DNA of 64,000 nucleotides from Pontibacter sp. HSC-36F09 (GCF_024171605.1 NZ_JALKAA010000001.1:186001-250000), one strand, 5' to 3'; positions 28,638 to 37,322 are shown, numbered from the stretch's first letter. Numbers and translations are program-made. Notes: generated by a model from the sequence alone, not told the origin.

Positions 28638-28655
28638 CTTAAACTGTGGTTCTGC

Positions 28656-29087
28656 TTAGTGCTTTTGCTCGTAATCGTAGTTCACCATCCACTGGATATC
28701 GAACTTGTCGGTGAACATGCCAAACAGCGCGCCCCAGAAAGTTTTGTTCAGCGGCATGGTTACCTTGCCACCTTCCGATAAGCCATCGAACAAGCGCTTG
28801 GCTTCATCCTCGTTTTCCGCGTTAATGGAGATCGAGAAGTTATTGCCTATGATGGTCGCATGACCAAAAGCCTCGGAAGAATCGCTGCCCATCAAGGTGG
28901 TTTCTTTACTGATCGGCAATGAAATGTGCATGATCTTGTTTCCTTCGGCTTCCGGAAGCGGATTCTCAGATGGCATGTCTTTAAAACGGCCTACATAAGG
29001 GAAATCGCCGCCGAATACTGATTTGTAAAAGCTGAACGCTTCTTCGCAGTTACCCGCAAAGGTGAGGTAAGGGTTGATGGCTGCCAT
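28656..29087 (-). CDS. PhnB-like VOC-superfamily protein
   Basis: A 143-residue two-repeat betaalphabetabetabeta protein: INPYLTFAGNCEEAFSFYKS at the start, HISLPIS, and LNKTFWGALFGMFTDKFDIQWMVN at the end, the pattern of the PhnB/3-demethylubiquinone-methyltransferase-like group of the glyoxalase/VOC superfamily. Substrate unknown. Confidence 0.85.
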   Translation of the reverse strand: MAAINPYLTFAGNCEEAFSFYKSVFGGDFPYVGRFKDMPSENPLPEAEGNKIMHISLPISKETTLMGSDSSEAFGHATIIGNNFSISINAENEDEAKRLFDGLSEGGKVTMPLNKTFWGALFGMFTDKFDIQWMVNYDYEQKH

Positions 29088-29201
29088 TTTGCTGTTTTTT
29101 GATTTATATAAGGCAATTTACCCTTAATATACCATAATCAGCATATAATTCGTCAGAGGCCTGCAAAATTTAAAGATCGGTTGCAGCCAGGTATGGCGAA
29201 C

Positions 29202-29828
29202 TCATTTTTCATAGTTGACCAGCTTCCCGCTGTCCTTTACCAACCACGCCTTTTCAGCGTGATCCAGTATGTCTTCTTTGGCATCCGAAAAAGCCTCCAC
29301 AATCTTGTAGGACTTACCCTTGAAGTGCTTATCGAGGCGCTTTATCTTTTCTTCGTCTTTGCAGGCCTTTCCTTCCACGATGTAAGTTTCGCCGTTATAC
29401 CTGGTTTGCGTACCAAAGAACGCATCGATCGGGTATAGTTCGAACAACGGCTTCACGTATACCTCCAGCGCACCCGTGGCGCAGATCACCTGCACACCTT
29501 CCTGCCTATACCTATCCAGCTTGGCTTTTATCTCTTTGTTAAACTCACCAGGAAACTCTTCTTTCCAGAACTCGCGTGCATATTTTTCTACCTGCTCGGG
29601 CGGAATGTTGTCGAGGTAATTAAAGAAGTTCTCTTTAAACTCCGTCATTCGGATCTGGTTCATTTTGAGGAGCGCCTTGTAATACACCATCTGGAAATAA
29701 TAGGCTAGCTTGTGTGGTTTCTTTTTGCTGATAAACTTGAAAAACTCCTCTTTGGAGCTCTTGGTATAGAAAGTGCCGTTCAGGTCGAAGACCACGACTT
29801 TAATTTTGTCTTGCTTATTTTCCGTCAT
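29202..29828 (-). CDS. HAD-superfamily (subclass IB-like) hydrolase with altered motif I
   Basis: A 208-residue protein with HAD motif I as VVFDLNGTFYT, an all-helical C1 cap (~20-105), motif II ICATGALEVYVKP, motif III Lys in the GKACKDEEKIKRL area, and motif IV FSDAKEDILDHA. The layout resembles the PSP-like IB phosphatases. The second Asp of DxDxT, the general acid/base, is Asn (DLNGT), which should weaken or change phosphatase activity. Substrate unknown. Confidence 0.85.
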   Translation of the reverse strand: MTENKQDKIKVVVFDLNGTFYTKSSKEEFFKFISKKKPHKLAYYFQMVYYKALLKMNQIRMTEFKENFFNYLDNIPPEQVEKYAREFWKEEFPGEFNKEIKAKLDRYRQEGVQVICATGALEVYVKPLFELYPIDAFFGTQTRYNGETYIVEGKACKDEEKIKRLDKHFKGKSYKIVEAFSDAKEDILDHAEKAWLVKDSGKLVNYEK

Positions 29829-30014
29829 GCGATGGTGCGTTTATACCTGCCGGAGCAGGTATGCGGTTTACGGAAAACAGGTGGATGGGGGTAATTAAGA
29901 TGAGTCGGCAATCAAGGAACGCGCAGCCTTTTGTTTCCCTCAGCGGGCTTTCTGCTCCGGTTACAGTACATAATCCGAAGCTTCTGTGTTCCTGGAAAAG
30001 ATAGGACAGTAAGG

Positions 30015-30641
30015 CTATACCTTCTGCAAGAGTAAGGTCAGGATACGGGGTAAACCTGATTTGTCGTGGGTATCGAAATACTCGTTCAGGTCGACCAGTT
30101 TCAGGCCGTGCTGTGTGGCGGTCTGTACGAAATCCGAAATGTGGTGGGTATAGCACTCGACTTCCTGCCGCCCCTCTTCCGTATCGAAGCGGGCTTTGGT
30201 GCCGCTGTATTGCTTGAAAGGATGCAACTCGCCGATGTAGGTGTACCCTCCGGACTTCAGTGCAGCTGCTGTCTGCTCAAAAATAAAATTCAGGTTTTGG
30301 ATGTGCTCCAGCACCAGGCTGAAGGTAACAAGGTCGTACACCTGTGTGGCAAAGTGCCAGGGTTGGGTGATGTCGGCTTGTAGAAAAGTCACTTTGTTGG
30401 AGCTCACTTTCTTCCGGGCCCGCTCCAGCATCTCAGCAGATAAGTCTACTGCTGTAACGTGCAGCGCCTTGCGCACCAGCCATTCCGTATTTTTGCCGGT
30501 GCCGCAGCCTATCTCCAGACAGGTCTCGAAAGGTATAGCCGCCAGCGTCGTGCGCAAGGCTACGGCTTCCAGGTCGCGGGTTCGGTTTTTGTTGGTGTCG
30601 TACTGCGCGGCCCAATCATTATAAGCGTCTTCTACGGTCAT
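30015..30641 (-). CDS. Class I SAM-dependent methyltransferase
   Basis: A 208-residue methyltransferase with motif I CLEIGCGTGKNTEWL, acidic end of beta-2 VTAVDLSAEML, motif post-I VTFLQADITQP, and LVLEHIQNLNFIFEQTAAAL with GELHPFKQY. No substrate can be named. The start overlaps the stop of the upstream GNAT gene by 4 bp (ATGA), so they are translationally coupled. Confidence 0.9.
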   Translation of the reverse strand: MTVEDAYNDWAAQYDTNKNRTRDLEAVALRTTLAAIPFETCLEIGCGTGKNTEWLVRKALHVTAVDLSAEMLERARKKVSSNKVTFLQADITQPWHFATQVYDLVTFSLVLEHIQNLNFIFEQTAAALKSGGYTYIGELHPFKQYSGTKARFDTEEGRQEVECYTHHISDFVQTATQHGLKLVDLNEYFDTHDKSGLPRILTLLLQKV

Positions 30642-31120
30642 AGTTCTTTCAGCATCCAGATGTTACAGGCGAAGTGGCCCGAGTTTCCCATCGCATGCGG
30701 TATAGGTTTGAAGCCTGCTCTTTCATACATCGATACGGCTTTGGCCAGTTCTGGGAACGACTCCAGGTATAGTTGTTTGTACCCAAGCTCACGGGCAGTT
30801 GCTATACTTTGCTGCATCAGTTGATTGCCAATCCCTTTGCCTCTGGCTTCGGCGGACAGGTAAAACTTAACCAGTTCTGCATAGCCGGTGGGTAGGCCTT
30901 CGGTAGGGTATACGCCGCAGCCGCCCAGGATGGTACCGTTTTCTTCGGCCACAAAATAAGCGCTGCCGGGCTGCTGAAACAGCTCGTACAAGGCGTCAGT
31001 GGTCGGGTCAGTGTACACCGTACCGGGCTTGTCTATTTTAAATTCGCGGAATACCTTTCGGATTAAGGTTGCCAGCGGTTCGTTGTCGGAGGGTTGAATG
31101 GGGCGGATGGTGAGGGGCAT
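30638..31120 (-). CDS. GNAT-family N-acetyltransferase
   Basis: A 160-residue protein with the acetyl-CoA-binding motif A (LSAEARGKGIGNQLMQQS), preceded by GGCGVYPTEGLPTGYAELVK and followed by YLESFPELAKAVSMYERAGF. An acceptor cannot be inferred. First gene of the pair with the methyltransferase. Confidence 0.92.
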   Translation of the reverse strand: MPLTIRPIQPSDNEPLATLIRKVFREFKIDKPGTVYTDPTTDALYELFQQPGSAYFVAEENGTILGGCGVYPTEGLPTGYAELVKFYLSAEARGKGIGNQLMQQSIATARELGYKQLYLESFPELAKAVSMYERAGFKPIPHAMGNSGHFACNIWMLKEL

Positions 31121-31202
31121 GGTATTGGATATAGTAATGAAGAGTCCTTCCTAGGGTGATAGAGTTGGCCCGTGGGTATGGCTAGATGATCTGTGTACTT
31201 TG

Positions 31203-31631
31203 TTACTTATTTTCCTGTCTTAAAATATCTGTTAATTCATTTAAATTTTCCTTTAACTGCCAGGCTCTTTCTAAGTATAAATGGACATCAGAGACCAGAA
31301 GATTTTCTTTCTCCAAGATGGTTTCATCAATCATATCAGAGAAGAGAGCATAAATATTATGCGTTAAATAATTGCGCTTTTCTGACACCTGCTGAAGAGC
31401 GTTAATCATGTTGATATCAAGTGCTTGATTTTCCTGCGCAATCCTAATCAGAGTTCCAAGTGTAAGTTTTTTATTTTTCCCTTCTATTCCTTTGTGCCTA
31501 AGAAAAGCAATTAACTCGGTTTCTAGTCTTCCAGAAGCTAAAGTGACCCTACCTAATTCAGAAGTAAATTCGTCAGATTGGATAAGCAAATTATAAAATT
31601 CTAGTCCTTTACTTGGCTCGCCACTGTACAT
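31203..31631 (-). CDS. HEPN-like helical protein, unknown function
   Basis: A 142-residue all-helical protein from an A+T-rich patch. It contains RNYLTHN, which fits the R-x4-6-H motif of HEPN domains (RNA-cleaving in many toxins and defence proteins), placed at the start of a helix (QQVSEKRNYLTHNIYALF). Upstream helices include LGRVTLASGRLETELIAFLR. No antitoxin-like partner (MNT or others) is directly adjacent. HEPN assignment is by motif and helical pattern only. Confidence 0.55.
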   Translation of the reverse strand: MYSGEPSKGLEFYNLLIQSDEFTSELGRVTLASGRLETELIAFLRHKGIEGKNKKLTLGTLIRIAQENQALDINMINALQQVSEKRNYLTHNIYALFSDMIDETILEKENLLVSDVHLYLERAWQLKENLNELTDILRQENK

Positions 31632-31783
31632 CGTTTCCTATTTTAATAAATGTTTTGCGACTATCTATTGGCAGGTATTTTAATTAATATTTTTCTGCGG
31701 AGCAATGCTAAGAAAACAGATTACTCTTATATCCAAGAGTAATAAAGATCTGCTTCCGGGAAGCTGCTGTTATGTATCGTTTT

Positions 31784-32752
31784 CTACTTTAGATAATCCA
31801 CTATCAACAAAGGTAAAATTCCGAGGCTAAACACAAGAATTAAGGTATAGGGTAAGCCTGCCCAATGCCCTGTTCTGTCAAATGTTGTTGGTTCGCGTTG
31901 AAAAACCCATTTATAGGCTCTTCTTGTTGGCCACTGTACAACCAATAAGGTCAGCGGTCCCATAGATGCTGCAAATGTTGTTTCTGAGAAGTATGGTAGG
32001 AAGTGATTAGTTAGTAAGTACCCATAGAGCAAAGACCCGATTGCTATCCAAAAACATTTGAAATAATATCTCTCATAACTTAACATCTCACAGTCTAGGG
32101 AGAACCAACCGCCAACACCTAAACAAATAAACCATGTAGTCCTCTCAAATGTCATTACATCATCAGAAAAAACAGGAACTAGAAGATTCAATAGATAAGC
32201 CCCTAGCACTATTAAAGAAATAATACAGAACCGTTTCTTAAGGTTATTACTGTTTTTTTGTTGCTGTATCCGAGAAGCTTCCTTTTTATTTACTTTAATG
32301 ACTTCCGGATTTTCAAATACTGGTATTTCAGGAAGTCTAAATATTTTGCCTGCTTCTTGCATGGACACACTACCGCCAAAATCGTCTTTAAAATTTTCGT
32401 TTTTAGAGGTTGTCACAAACACGTTATCACCCTCTTCGTCATTAGGAGGAATGTACACGAGTAGCATTTTATCTTTGAGCATATAATCATCTTTGCCCAA
32501 CGCAAAACCCTCTACATCAACCTTATAATCAATATCCTCCGGATAATTAAGGTAATTAATAAGGTAGAAAAAATCTTCATTGTCAAGCCTTTGGTCTGCC
32601 TTAATTACGTGATTCCCTCGTCCGTTCTTATAAAGCTCAAATGTAAGTCCATCCTGTAAGTCACTTGTGTATAGGTCAACCCATTGTCGCAGCGCTTTTT
32701 TTACGTCGCTGTAGGCCCCACCTTTTATAAACACTATGTTTTCAATTTCCAC
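31784..32752 (-). CDS. Membrane protein of unknown function
   Basis: A 322-residue protein starting at GTG (MEIENIVFIKGGAYSDVKKA). The N-terminal half (~1-170) is soluble alpha/beta, ending in a Lys-rich coil. The C-terminal half holds about four TM segments (CIISLIVLGAYLLNLLVP; WFICLGVGGWFSLD; FWIAIGSLLYGYLL; LPYTLILVFSLGILPLLIV). Base composition is A+T-rich like its HEPN-like neighbour and unlike the surrounding genes, which suggests acquisition. No family is recognised. Confidence 0.6.
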   Translation of the reverse strand: MEIENIVFIKGGAYSDVKKALRQWVDLYTSDLQDGLTFELYKNGRGNHVIKADQRLDNEDFFYLINYLNYPEDIDYKVDVEGFALGKDDYMLKDKMLLVYIPPNDEEGDNVFVTTSKNENFKDDFGGSVSMQEAGKIFRLPEIPVFENPEVIKVNKKEASRIQQQKNSNNLKKRFCIISLIVLGAYLLNLLVPVFSDDVMTFERTTWFICLGVGGWFSLDCEMLSYERYYFKCFWIAIGSLLYGYLLTNHFLPYFSETTFAASMGPLTLLVVQWPTRRAYKWVFQREPTTFDRTGHWAGLPYTLILVFSLGILPLLIVDYLK

Positions 32753-32906
32753 TCGTTTTTAGGTGTTTTTAAATGCCACGTAACTAGTAGCAAAACATAA
32801 CTAACTATATTCAACCTATCAAATATACCACATCCCTTCTACCCCACAAGCCCTTCTTCCCTTTCACAAACTAAGCCCCCTTTACCACTATCCCTTCAGA
32901 ATACCC

Positions 32907-32914
32907 TATATTTG
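32907..32914 (+). promoter_or_regulatory. -7 element (TATATTTG) for waaA
   Basis: A perfect TAnnTTTG match. It overlaps the TTG at 32912, so that codon cannot be the waaA start in a transcript from this promoter. Confidence 0.5.
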
Positions 32915-32918
32915 CAGC

Positions 32919-32990
32919 ATGAAACCAGTACGCAGACACTCGCAGGTCTGGAAGACACTGCGAGGTCATTGCCAGAAAATTACATCTTGA
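32919..32990 (+). other. Possible 23-codon upstream ORF overlapping waaA
   Basis: The only ATG near the promoter opens a 23-codon frame (MKPVRRHSQVWK ...) whose TGA at 32988-32990 overlaps the candidate TTG start of waaA at 32987. This is either a leader peptide coupled to waaA or the result of one missing base upstream. Confidence 0.3.
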
Positions 32991-34228
32991 AACTACTCTA
33001 CGACATCGGACTGAAAGCTTATCAGGCGGCTATTGCCTTAGCAGCACCTTTTCACCAGAAGGCGAAGCTGATGCAGGAGGGGCGTGAAGGGCAGTTTGAG
33101 CGAATGAAGCAACAGCTGCAGGGCAACAAAGCGCCAGTGGTGTGGTTTCATTGTGCGTCGCTGGGTGAGTTTGAGCAGGGGCGGCCGGTTATTGAGGCGT
33201 TTCGGGAGGAGTTCCCAGGGTATAAGGTAGTGCTGACATTTTTCTCGCCTTCGGGCTACGAGGTGCGCAAAAACTACGCGGGTGCCGACTACATCTTCTA
33301 CCTGCCGCTCGACAGCCACAGCAATGCCAACCGTTTTCTGGATATCGTGCAGCCAAAGCTGGCGGTGTTTGTGAAGTACGAGTTCTGGCATTACTACTTG
33401 CAGGCTTTGCAGGAGCGGGCTATACCTGTATTGTCCATTTCGGCTATTTTCCGGCCTGACCAGGTGTTCTTCAAACCCTACGGCGGCTTCAACCGCAGTA
33501 TGCTGCAGCGTTTCACGCACATCTATACCCAAAACGAGACTTCCCTGAAGCTGCTCCAAGGTATAGGTATAGCCAAAGCCAGCATCGCCGGCGACACCCG
33601 ATTCGACCGTGTGCTGCAGACTGCCGCTAGCGTGAAGGCTATACCTGTGGTGGAGGCTTTTGCGCAGGGCAAGGAGGTGTTCATGGTGGGTAGTAGCTGG
33701 CCAGCCGATATAGAAGTGCTCTTGCCGCTGGTTCAGAAGTACCGACAAGGCATACAGTTCATCATCGCGCCGCACGAGATTCATGACAGCGGTATCAGCC
33801 AGCTCATGCAGCAACTCGGAGAGGGCGCTATGCGCTTTTCGAAAGCCACTGAAGCGGATGCCGGCAGGTATAACGTGCTGGTGATCGACAACATCGGCAT
33901 GCTCTCCTCGCTTTACAGCTACGGCACTTACGCTTATATTGGCGGGGCTTTTGGCAAGGGGCTGCACAACACGCTGGAGGTGGCTGTGTTTGGCCTGCCG
34001 CTATTCTTCGGACCGAAGTTCGACAAATTTCAGGAGGCGAAGGATCTGGTGGCTTTGGGCTGCGCCTTCCCGATAAACAATACAGAAGAATTGCTGCAGG
34101 CTTTTGAGCGGGTACATACCACGTCGGGGCTGCGCCAAGGTATAACCGACAAAGAAAAAACTTACGTACACGAACAGGCAGGTGCCACAGCTATAATCAT
34201 GGCTGATGTGCGCCAGCTGTTGAAATAA
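32987..34228 (+). CDS. waaA: 3-deoxy-D-manno-octulosonic acid (Kdo) transferase
   Basis: Adds Kdo to lipid IVA in lipopolysaccharide synthesis at the inner membrane. The recognisable protein starts KLLYDIGLKAYQAAIALAAP, a membrane-associating helix, followed by the GT-B fold GT30 pattern: WFHCASLGEFEQGRPVI, SPSGYEVRKNY, PLDSHSNANRFLDIVQP, GSSWPADIEVLLP and IGGAFGKGLHNTLEVAVFGL. The start is uncertain: the in-frame codons are TTG at 32912 (inside the promoter), 32969 and 32987. I use 32987, where the family N-terminus begins and a short upstream frame ends. rsgA follows after 5 bp. Confidence 0.9.
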   Translation: MKLLYDIGLKAYQAAIALAAPFHQKAKLMQEGREGQFERMKQQLQGNKAPVVWFHCASLGEFEQGRPVIEAFREEFPGYKVVLTFFSPSGYEVRKNYAGADYIFYLPLDSHSNANRFLDIVQPKLAVFVKYEFWHYYLQALQERAIPVLSISAIFRPDQVFFKPYGGFNRSMLQRFTHIYTQNETSLKLLQGIGIAKASIAGDTRFDRVLQTAASVKAIPVVEAFAQGKEVFMVGSSWPADIEVLLPLVQKYRQGIQFIIAPHEIHDSGISQLMQQLGEGAMRFSKATEADAGRYNVLVIDNIGMLSSLYSYGTYAYIGGAFGKGLHNTLEVAVFGLPLFFGPKFDKFQEAKDLVALGCAFPINNTEELLQAFERVHTTSGLRQGITDKEKTYVHEQAGATAIIMADVRQLLK

Positions 34229-34233
34229 AACCA

Positions 34234-35157
34234 ATGAAAGGAGTTGTAGTAAAATCGACGGGATCGTGGTATCTGGTGCGTGACGCGGAGGGCAAGCTGC
34301 ACCGGGCGCGTCTGCGCGGCAAGTTCAAGCTCAAGGGCATGAAGGTAAGCAACCCGTTGGCCGTCGGCGACCGTGTGGAGTTCGATGTGGAAACCACAGG
34401 CGAGGACACAGCCGTGATTCACAAAATCGAAGACCGCGAAAACTACATCATCCGAAAATCCACACACAAAGCCGAGCACGCCCACATCATCGCCGCCAAC
34501 CTCGATCAGGCCCTGCTGATTGCCACACTGGTGTCGCCACGTACCTCCTTCGGCTTCATCGACCGCTTTCTGGTAACAGCGGAGGCCTACGGTATACCTA
34601 CCGTCATCGTATACAACAAAACCGACCTCTACGACGAGGACATGCAGGAGTACCAGCGGCAGATCGCATACCTGTATGAGCGCATCGGCTACAAAGTTAT
34701 GGGCGTATCTGCCCATGCCGACCAAGGTATAGACGAGCTAAAGGAGTTACTGCACGGCAAGACGTCCCTCTTCTCTGGTCATTCCGGCGTAGGCAAGTCC
34801 ACGCTCATCAACCTTATCGTTCCCGATCTCGACCTGAAAACTTCCGAAATCTCCGGTTTCTCTGATAAAGGCGTGCACACCACTACTTTTGCTGAGATGT
34901 TCGAAATCGATCCCGAAACTTTCATCATCGATACACCTGGCATCAAAGAACTCGGCATTGTCGACATCCCCAAACAAGAGCTCGGCCACTTCTTCCCCGA
35001 AATGCGCGAGCGCCTGAACCAATGCCGCTTCAACAACTGCACCCACTTCAACGAACCCGGCTGCGCGGTGGTAGAAGCCGTCCGCCACAACGAAATCGCC
35101 CTGACCAGGTATGAGAGCTACCTGAGCATGATGCACGGGGAAGACAATCGAAAGTAA
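34234..35157 (+). CDS. rsgA: Ribosome small-subunit GTPase RsgA
   Basis: A late 30S assembly GTPase. The 307-residue protein has an N-terminal OB fold (KGVVVKSTGSWYLVRDAEGK), then a circularly permuted GTPase: G4 YNKTD first, G1 GHSGVGKSTLINL, G3 DTPGIKELG. The C-terminal zinc site is CRFNNCTHFNEPGC. In an operon behind waaA (5-bp gap); the intergenic repeat region begins just after its stop. Confidence 0.97.
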   Translation: MKGVVVKSTGSWYLVRDAEGKLHRARLRGKFKLKGMKVSNPLAVGDRVEFDVETTGEDTAVIHKIEDRENYIIRKSTHKAEHAHIIAANLDQALLIATLVSPRTSFGFIDRFLVTAEAYGIPTVIVYNKTDLYDEDMQEYQRQIAYLYERIGYKVMGVSAHADQGIDELKELLHGKTSLFSGHSGVGKSTLINLIVPDLDLKTSEISGFSDKGVHTTTFAEMFEIDPETFIIDTPGIKELGIVDIPKQELGHFFPEMRERLNQCRFNNCTHFNEPGCAVVEAVRHNEIALTRYESYLSMMHGEDNRK

Positions 35158-35203
35158 TCAGAGTTTAAGAATTTGGGCGTTAAGGAGTTAGAGAGGCAAA
35201 CCT

Positions 35204-35237
35204 GTAGGGACAGGTCGCGACCTGTCCGAATCGTGCA
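35204..35237. repeat. Dispersed palindromic repeat, copy 2 of 3
   Basis: The same unit as at 5717-5750, with the 20-bp perfect palindrome at 35208-35227 followed by GAATCGTGCA. It sits at the left border of the large repeat copy A. Confidence 0.9.
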
Positions 35238-35253
35238 CAGGGATAATTTGTCT

Positions 35254-35700
35254 GAATCAGGATTTACAGAATTAAGGGATTGACAGGATTGACCTCTTTC
35301 CAGCATGCCCTAAAACTGAGATAGGAATCGTGCACGATTAACATCCCCCTGCCCCCTTCGAAGGGGGACTTCTGCCATTGCCATTTCATAGGTATAAGTT
35401 TTATAGCACAGAACACTGGGAGGTATAGCAAAGGTGACTTGCACGCTCATTACGAAGGTATAGCTTAGCCAGGTGCACTTGAATGACTACCCACTGTTTG
35501 AGCGTTCAGCGAGTTTGGAGCGTCTTGACTTTTTTGCTTACTTTTTGTGTCAAGACAAAAAGTGAGGCCCGGCTGGCCAAGCCAAGCTATAAAACAAAAC
35601 AACCCGCTATACCTGCAATAGCAATTACCACAAAGCAAAATAAGCTATACCTAGGCCAGGGGCCCCACTTTAGTCGACACGAGCGTGGACGCTCGCGCCA
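35254..35700. repeat. Large intergenic repeat element, copy A (of 3)
   Basis: A non-coding element filling most of the 635-bp gap between rsgA and an SDR gene. Ordered modules shared with copies at 47890 and 53051: AATCAGGATT-type direct repeats; TCGTGCACGATTAACATCCC then the CCCCCTTCGAAGGGGG hairpin (about 35344-35367); AGGTATAGCAAA; TGTTTGAGCGTTCAGCGAG; the double hairpin at 35523-35563; AAGCTATAAAAC; and CTATACCTAGGCCAG-GGCCC. Short frames inside it are not consistently maintained between copies. Confidence 0.85.
35523..35563 (+). ncRNA. Conserved double-hairpin core of repeat copy A (candidate structured RNA)
   Basis: TCTTGAC (35523-35529) can pair with GTCAAGA (35549-35555), or ACTTTTTGT (35540-35548) can pair with ACAAAAAGT (35555-35563) with GTCAAG as loop. 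The two folds exclude each other. The 41-base sequence is identical in all three copies. Transcription is not shown. Confidence 0.4.
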
Positions 35701-35792
35701 TTAAACTATATCTGCAAAACCGCCCCGCCGGCTAGGCGAAAAGCAAACTACAACCACCCCTCCCACGTTATAAAACACAAACCCCTACCACT

Positions 35793-36494
35793 ATGAAAAT
35801 CGAAAACGCGAATATCCTCATCACAGGCGGCACACTCGGCATCGGCTACGCTACCGCCAAACTCCTCATTGAGCACGGCGCGAACGTGGCCATAACGGGT
35901 CGTGACGAGAAACGGACCAACAAGGCGGCACAGGAACTCGGCGCAATGCCCATTACAGCCGATGTGGCAAACCCGGAAGACGTGAAGCGGACCTTTGAGA
36001 CTTTCATGACCGAGTATGGCCGGCTTGATGTGCTCATCAACAACGCAGGTATAGGCATTTCCAAAAAGCTGGGAGACGTACAGCTAGAAGATTTTCAGCA
36101 GGTATACAGCGTGAACGTGTTTGGCGCTGCCATGATGGGCAAGCATGCGGCAGAGATTTTCAAAAAGCAGAACTACGGCAACATCATCAACATCGGCTCC
36201 ACGGCCGCGACCAAAGGCTATGAAGGCGGCTCGGTATACGCATCGTCTAAGTTTGCCCTGCGCGGTATGACCCAGTGCTGGCAATCAGAGTTGCGGAAGT
36301 ATAATGTGCGCGTTATGTTACTCAACCCCAGCGAAGTGACCACCGCCTTTGGCCGCGAAGACAGAGAAGAACGCAGCAGCCAGCCAAACAAACTGCGCGG
36401 CCACGAGATTGCGCAGGCTATTAAAGGAGCACTAGAGCTAGATGACCGGGGCTTTATACCTGAACTAGCGGTGTGGGCGACAAACCCATTCTAA
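35793..36494 (+). CDS. SDR-family oxidoreductase
   Basis: A 233-residue short-chain dehydrogenase/reductase with TGGTLGIGYA (glycine motif), TGRDEKR after beta-2, NNAGIG, catalytic NIGSTAA and YASSK. It belongs to the classical group near sepiapterin-reductase/3-ketoacyl-reductase-like enzymes with a short C-terminus. Substrate unknown. Convergent with the fasciclin gene, 2 bp between stops. Confidence 0.9.
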   Translation: MKIENANILITGGTLGIGYATAKLLIEHGANVAITGRDEKRTNKAAQELGAMPITADVANPEDVKRTFETFMTEYGRLDVLINNAGIGISKKLGDVQLEDFQQVYSVNVFGAAMMGKHAAEIFKKQNYGNIINIGSTAATKGYEGGSVYASSKFALRGMTQCWQSELRKYNVRVMLLNPSEVTTAFGREDREERSSQPNKLRGHEIAQAIKGALELDDRGFIPELAVWATNPF

Positions 36495-36496
36495 GT

Positions 36497-37126
36497 TTAC
36501 AGAGCCGTTTCTTTAACGGGCACCAATACCCTGTTGATCGTGTGCAGCACACCATTGCTGCTCATGCCGTCGGGCTTCTCCATCAAGGCATTGCCGATCT
36601 GAATTTTGTCCTCACGCTTTGCCACTTTCAACTGATGTCCGGCCGCTGTTTTTAGAATGGCGCCATCCTGCAGGTCGCTCGTAGTCAGTTTGCCTGCAAT
36701 GATGTGGTTGTTGAGCAGTTGCTGCACCAGTTCGCGGTGTTCCGGACTTTCCAGGTTGTCGCGCAGGCTGTCGGAAAGATCCAGAAAAGCGGCTTCAGTG
36801 GGGGCAAGAACTGTGTACGGGCCCGTGCCACTCAATCCTTTAGATACGCCCGCTTTGCGCAAAAGCGAGTTGAAAGTGCTCAAATCACTGTCGGCGGCTA
36901 TATTGTCCAATAAACTGCGGGAAGATACGCGGGAAGACTTTGTGCTGCCCGGATTTTGAAGCGCGTTGCTGGCTTGCGACTCAACAGGTCCGTCTGCCAG
37001 CAAGGCATCGGCCCTCTCCTGTTGGGTGGCTTCGTTTCCGGTTCGGCTATTGTTGGACTGGTCGCAGCCGGTTATCAGTAGTATGGCTAGTCCAAATAGG
37101 GTTATCATGCAGGGAATGGCTCGCAT
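36497..37126 (-). CDS. Fasciclin (FAS1) domain lipoprotein
   Basis: A 209-residue lipoprotein (LLITGC, Cys21), with a Ser/Asn/Gln-rich linker (~25-75) and one FAS1 domain (~75-205): SLLDNIAADSDLSTFNSLLR, YTVLAPTEAAFLDL, LNNHIIAGKL and SNGVLHTINRVLVP. FAS1 domains mediate adhesion or matrix interactions; the specific role is unknown. Confidence 0.93.
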   Translation of the reverse strand: MRAIPCMITLFGLAILLITGCDQSNNSRTGNEATQQERADALLADGPVESQASNALQNPGSTKSSRVSSRSLLDNIAADSDLSTFNSLLRKAGVSKGLSGTGPYTVLAPTEAAFLDLSDSLRDNLESPEHRELVQQLLNNHIIAGKLTTSDLQDGAILKTAAGHQLKVAKREDKIQIGNALMEKPDGMSSNGVLHTINRVLVPVKETAL

Positions 37127-37276
37127 AGTAGGCTCAGGTTTTAATCAGATAGATACAGGGGTCGGGCTATAGTACAATTACTGTTTTAGAGCGCTACAAG
37201 TTTTGGCAAATACCGGGCCAGTCCTATGTTTAGCCAAATCGCCGGGCGGTGTCTGGCTGCCAATTAATATTTTGCG

Positions 37277-37284
37277 TACTTTTG
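37277..37284 (+). promoter_or_regulatory. -7 element (TACTTTTG) for the cyclophilin gene
   Basis: A perfect TAnnTTTG match 38 bases before the ATG. Confidence 0.5.
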
Positions 37285-37322
37285 TACTTGTTAGTATTAC
37301 ATTATCTTAAACAAGTAGAATT

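Noticed and set aside
28638..28655. Fluoride riboswitch for crcB
   Set aside because: Only 18 bp separate crcB from the PhnB-like gene and I found no riboswitch-like fold before either gene.
35483..35704. 73-codon ORF inside repeat copy A
   Set aside because: Lies wholly in the repeat; the frame is broken by indels in copies B and C.
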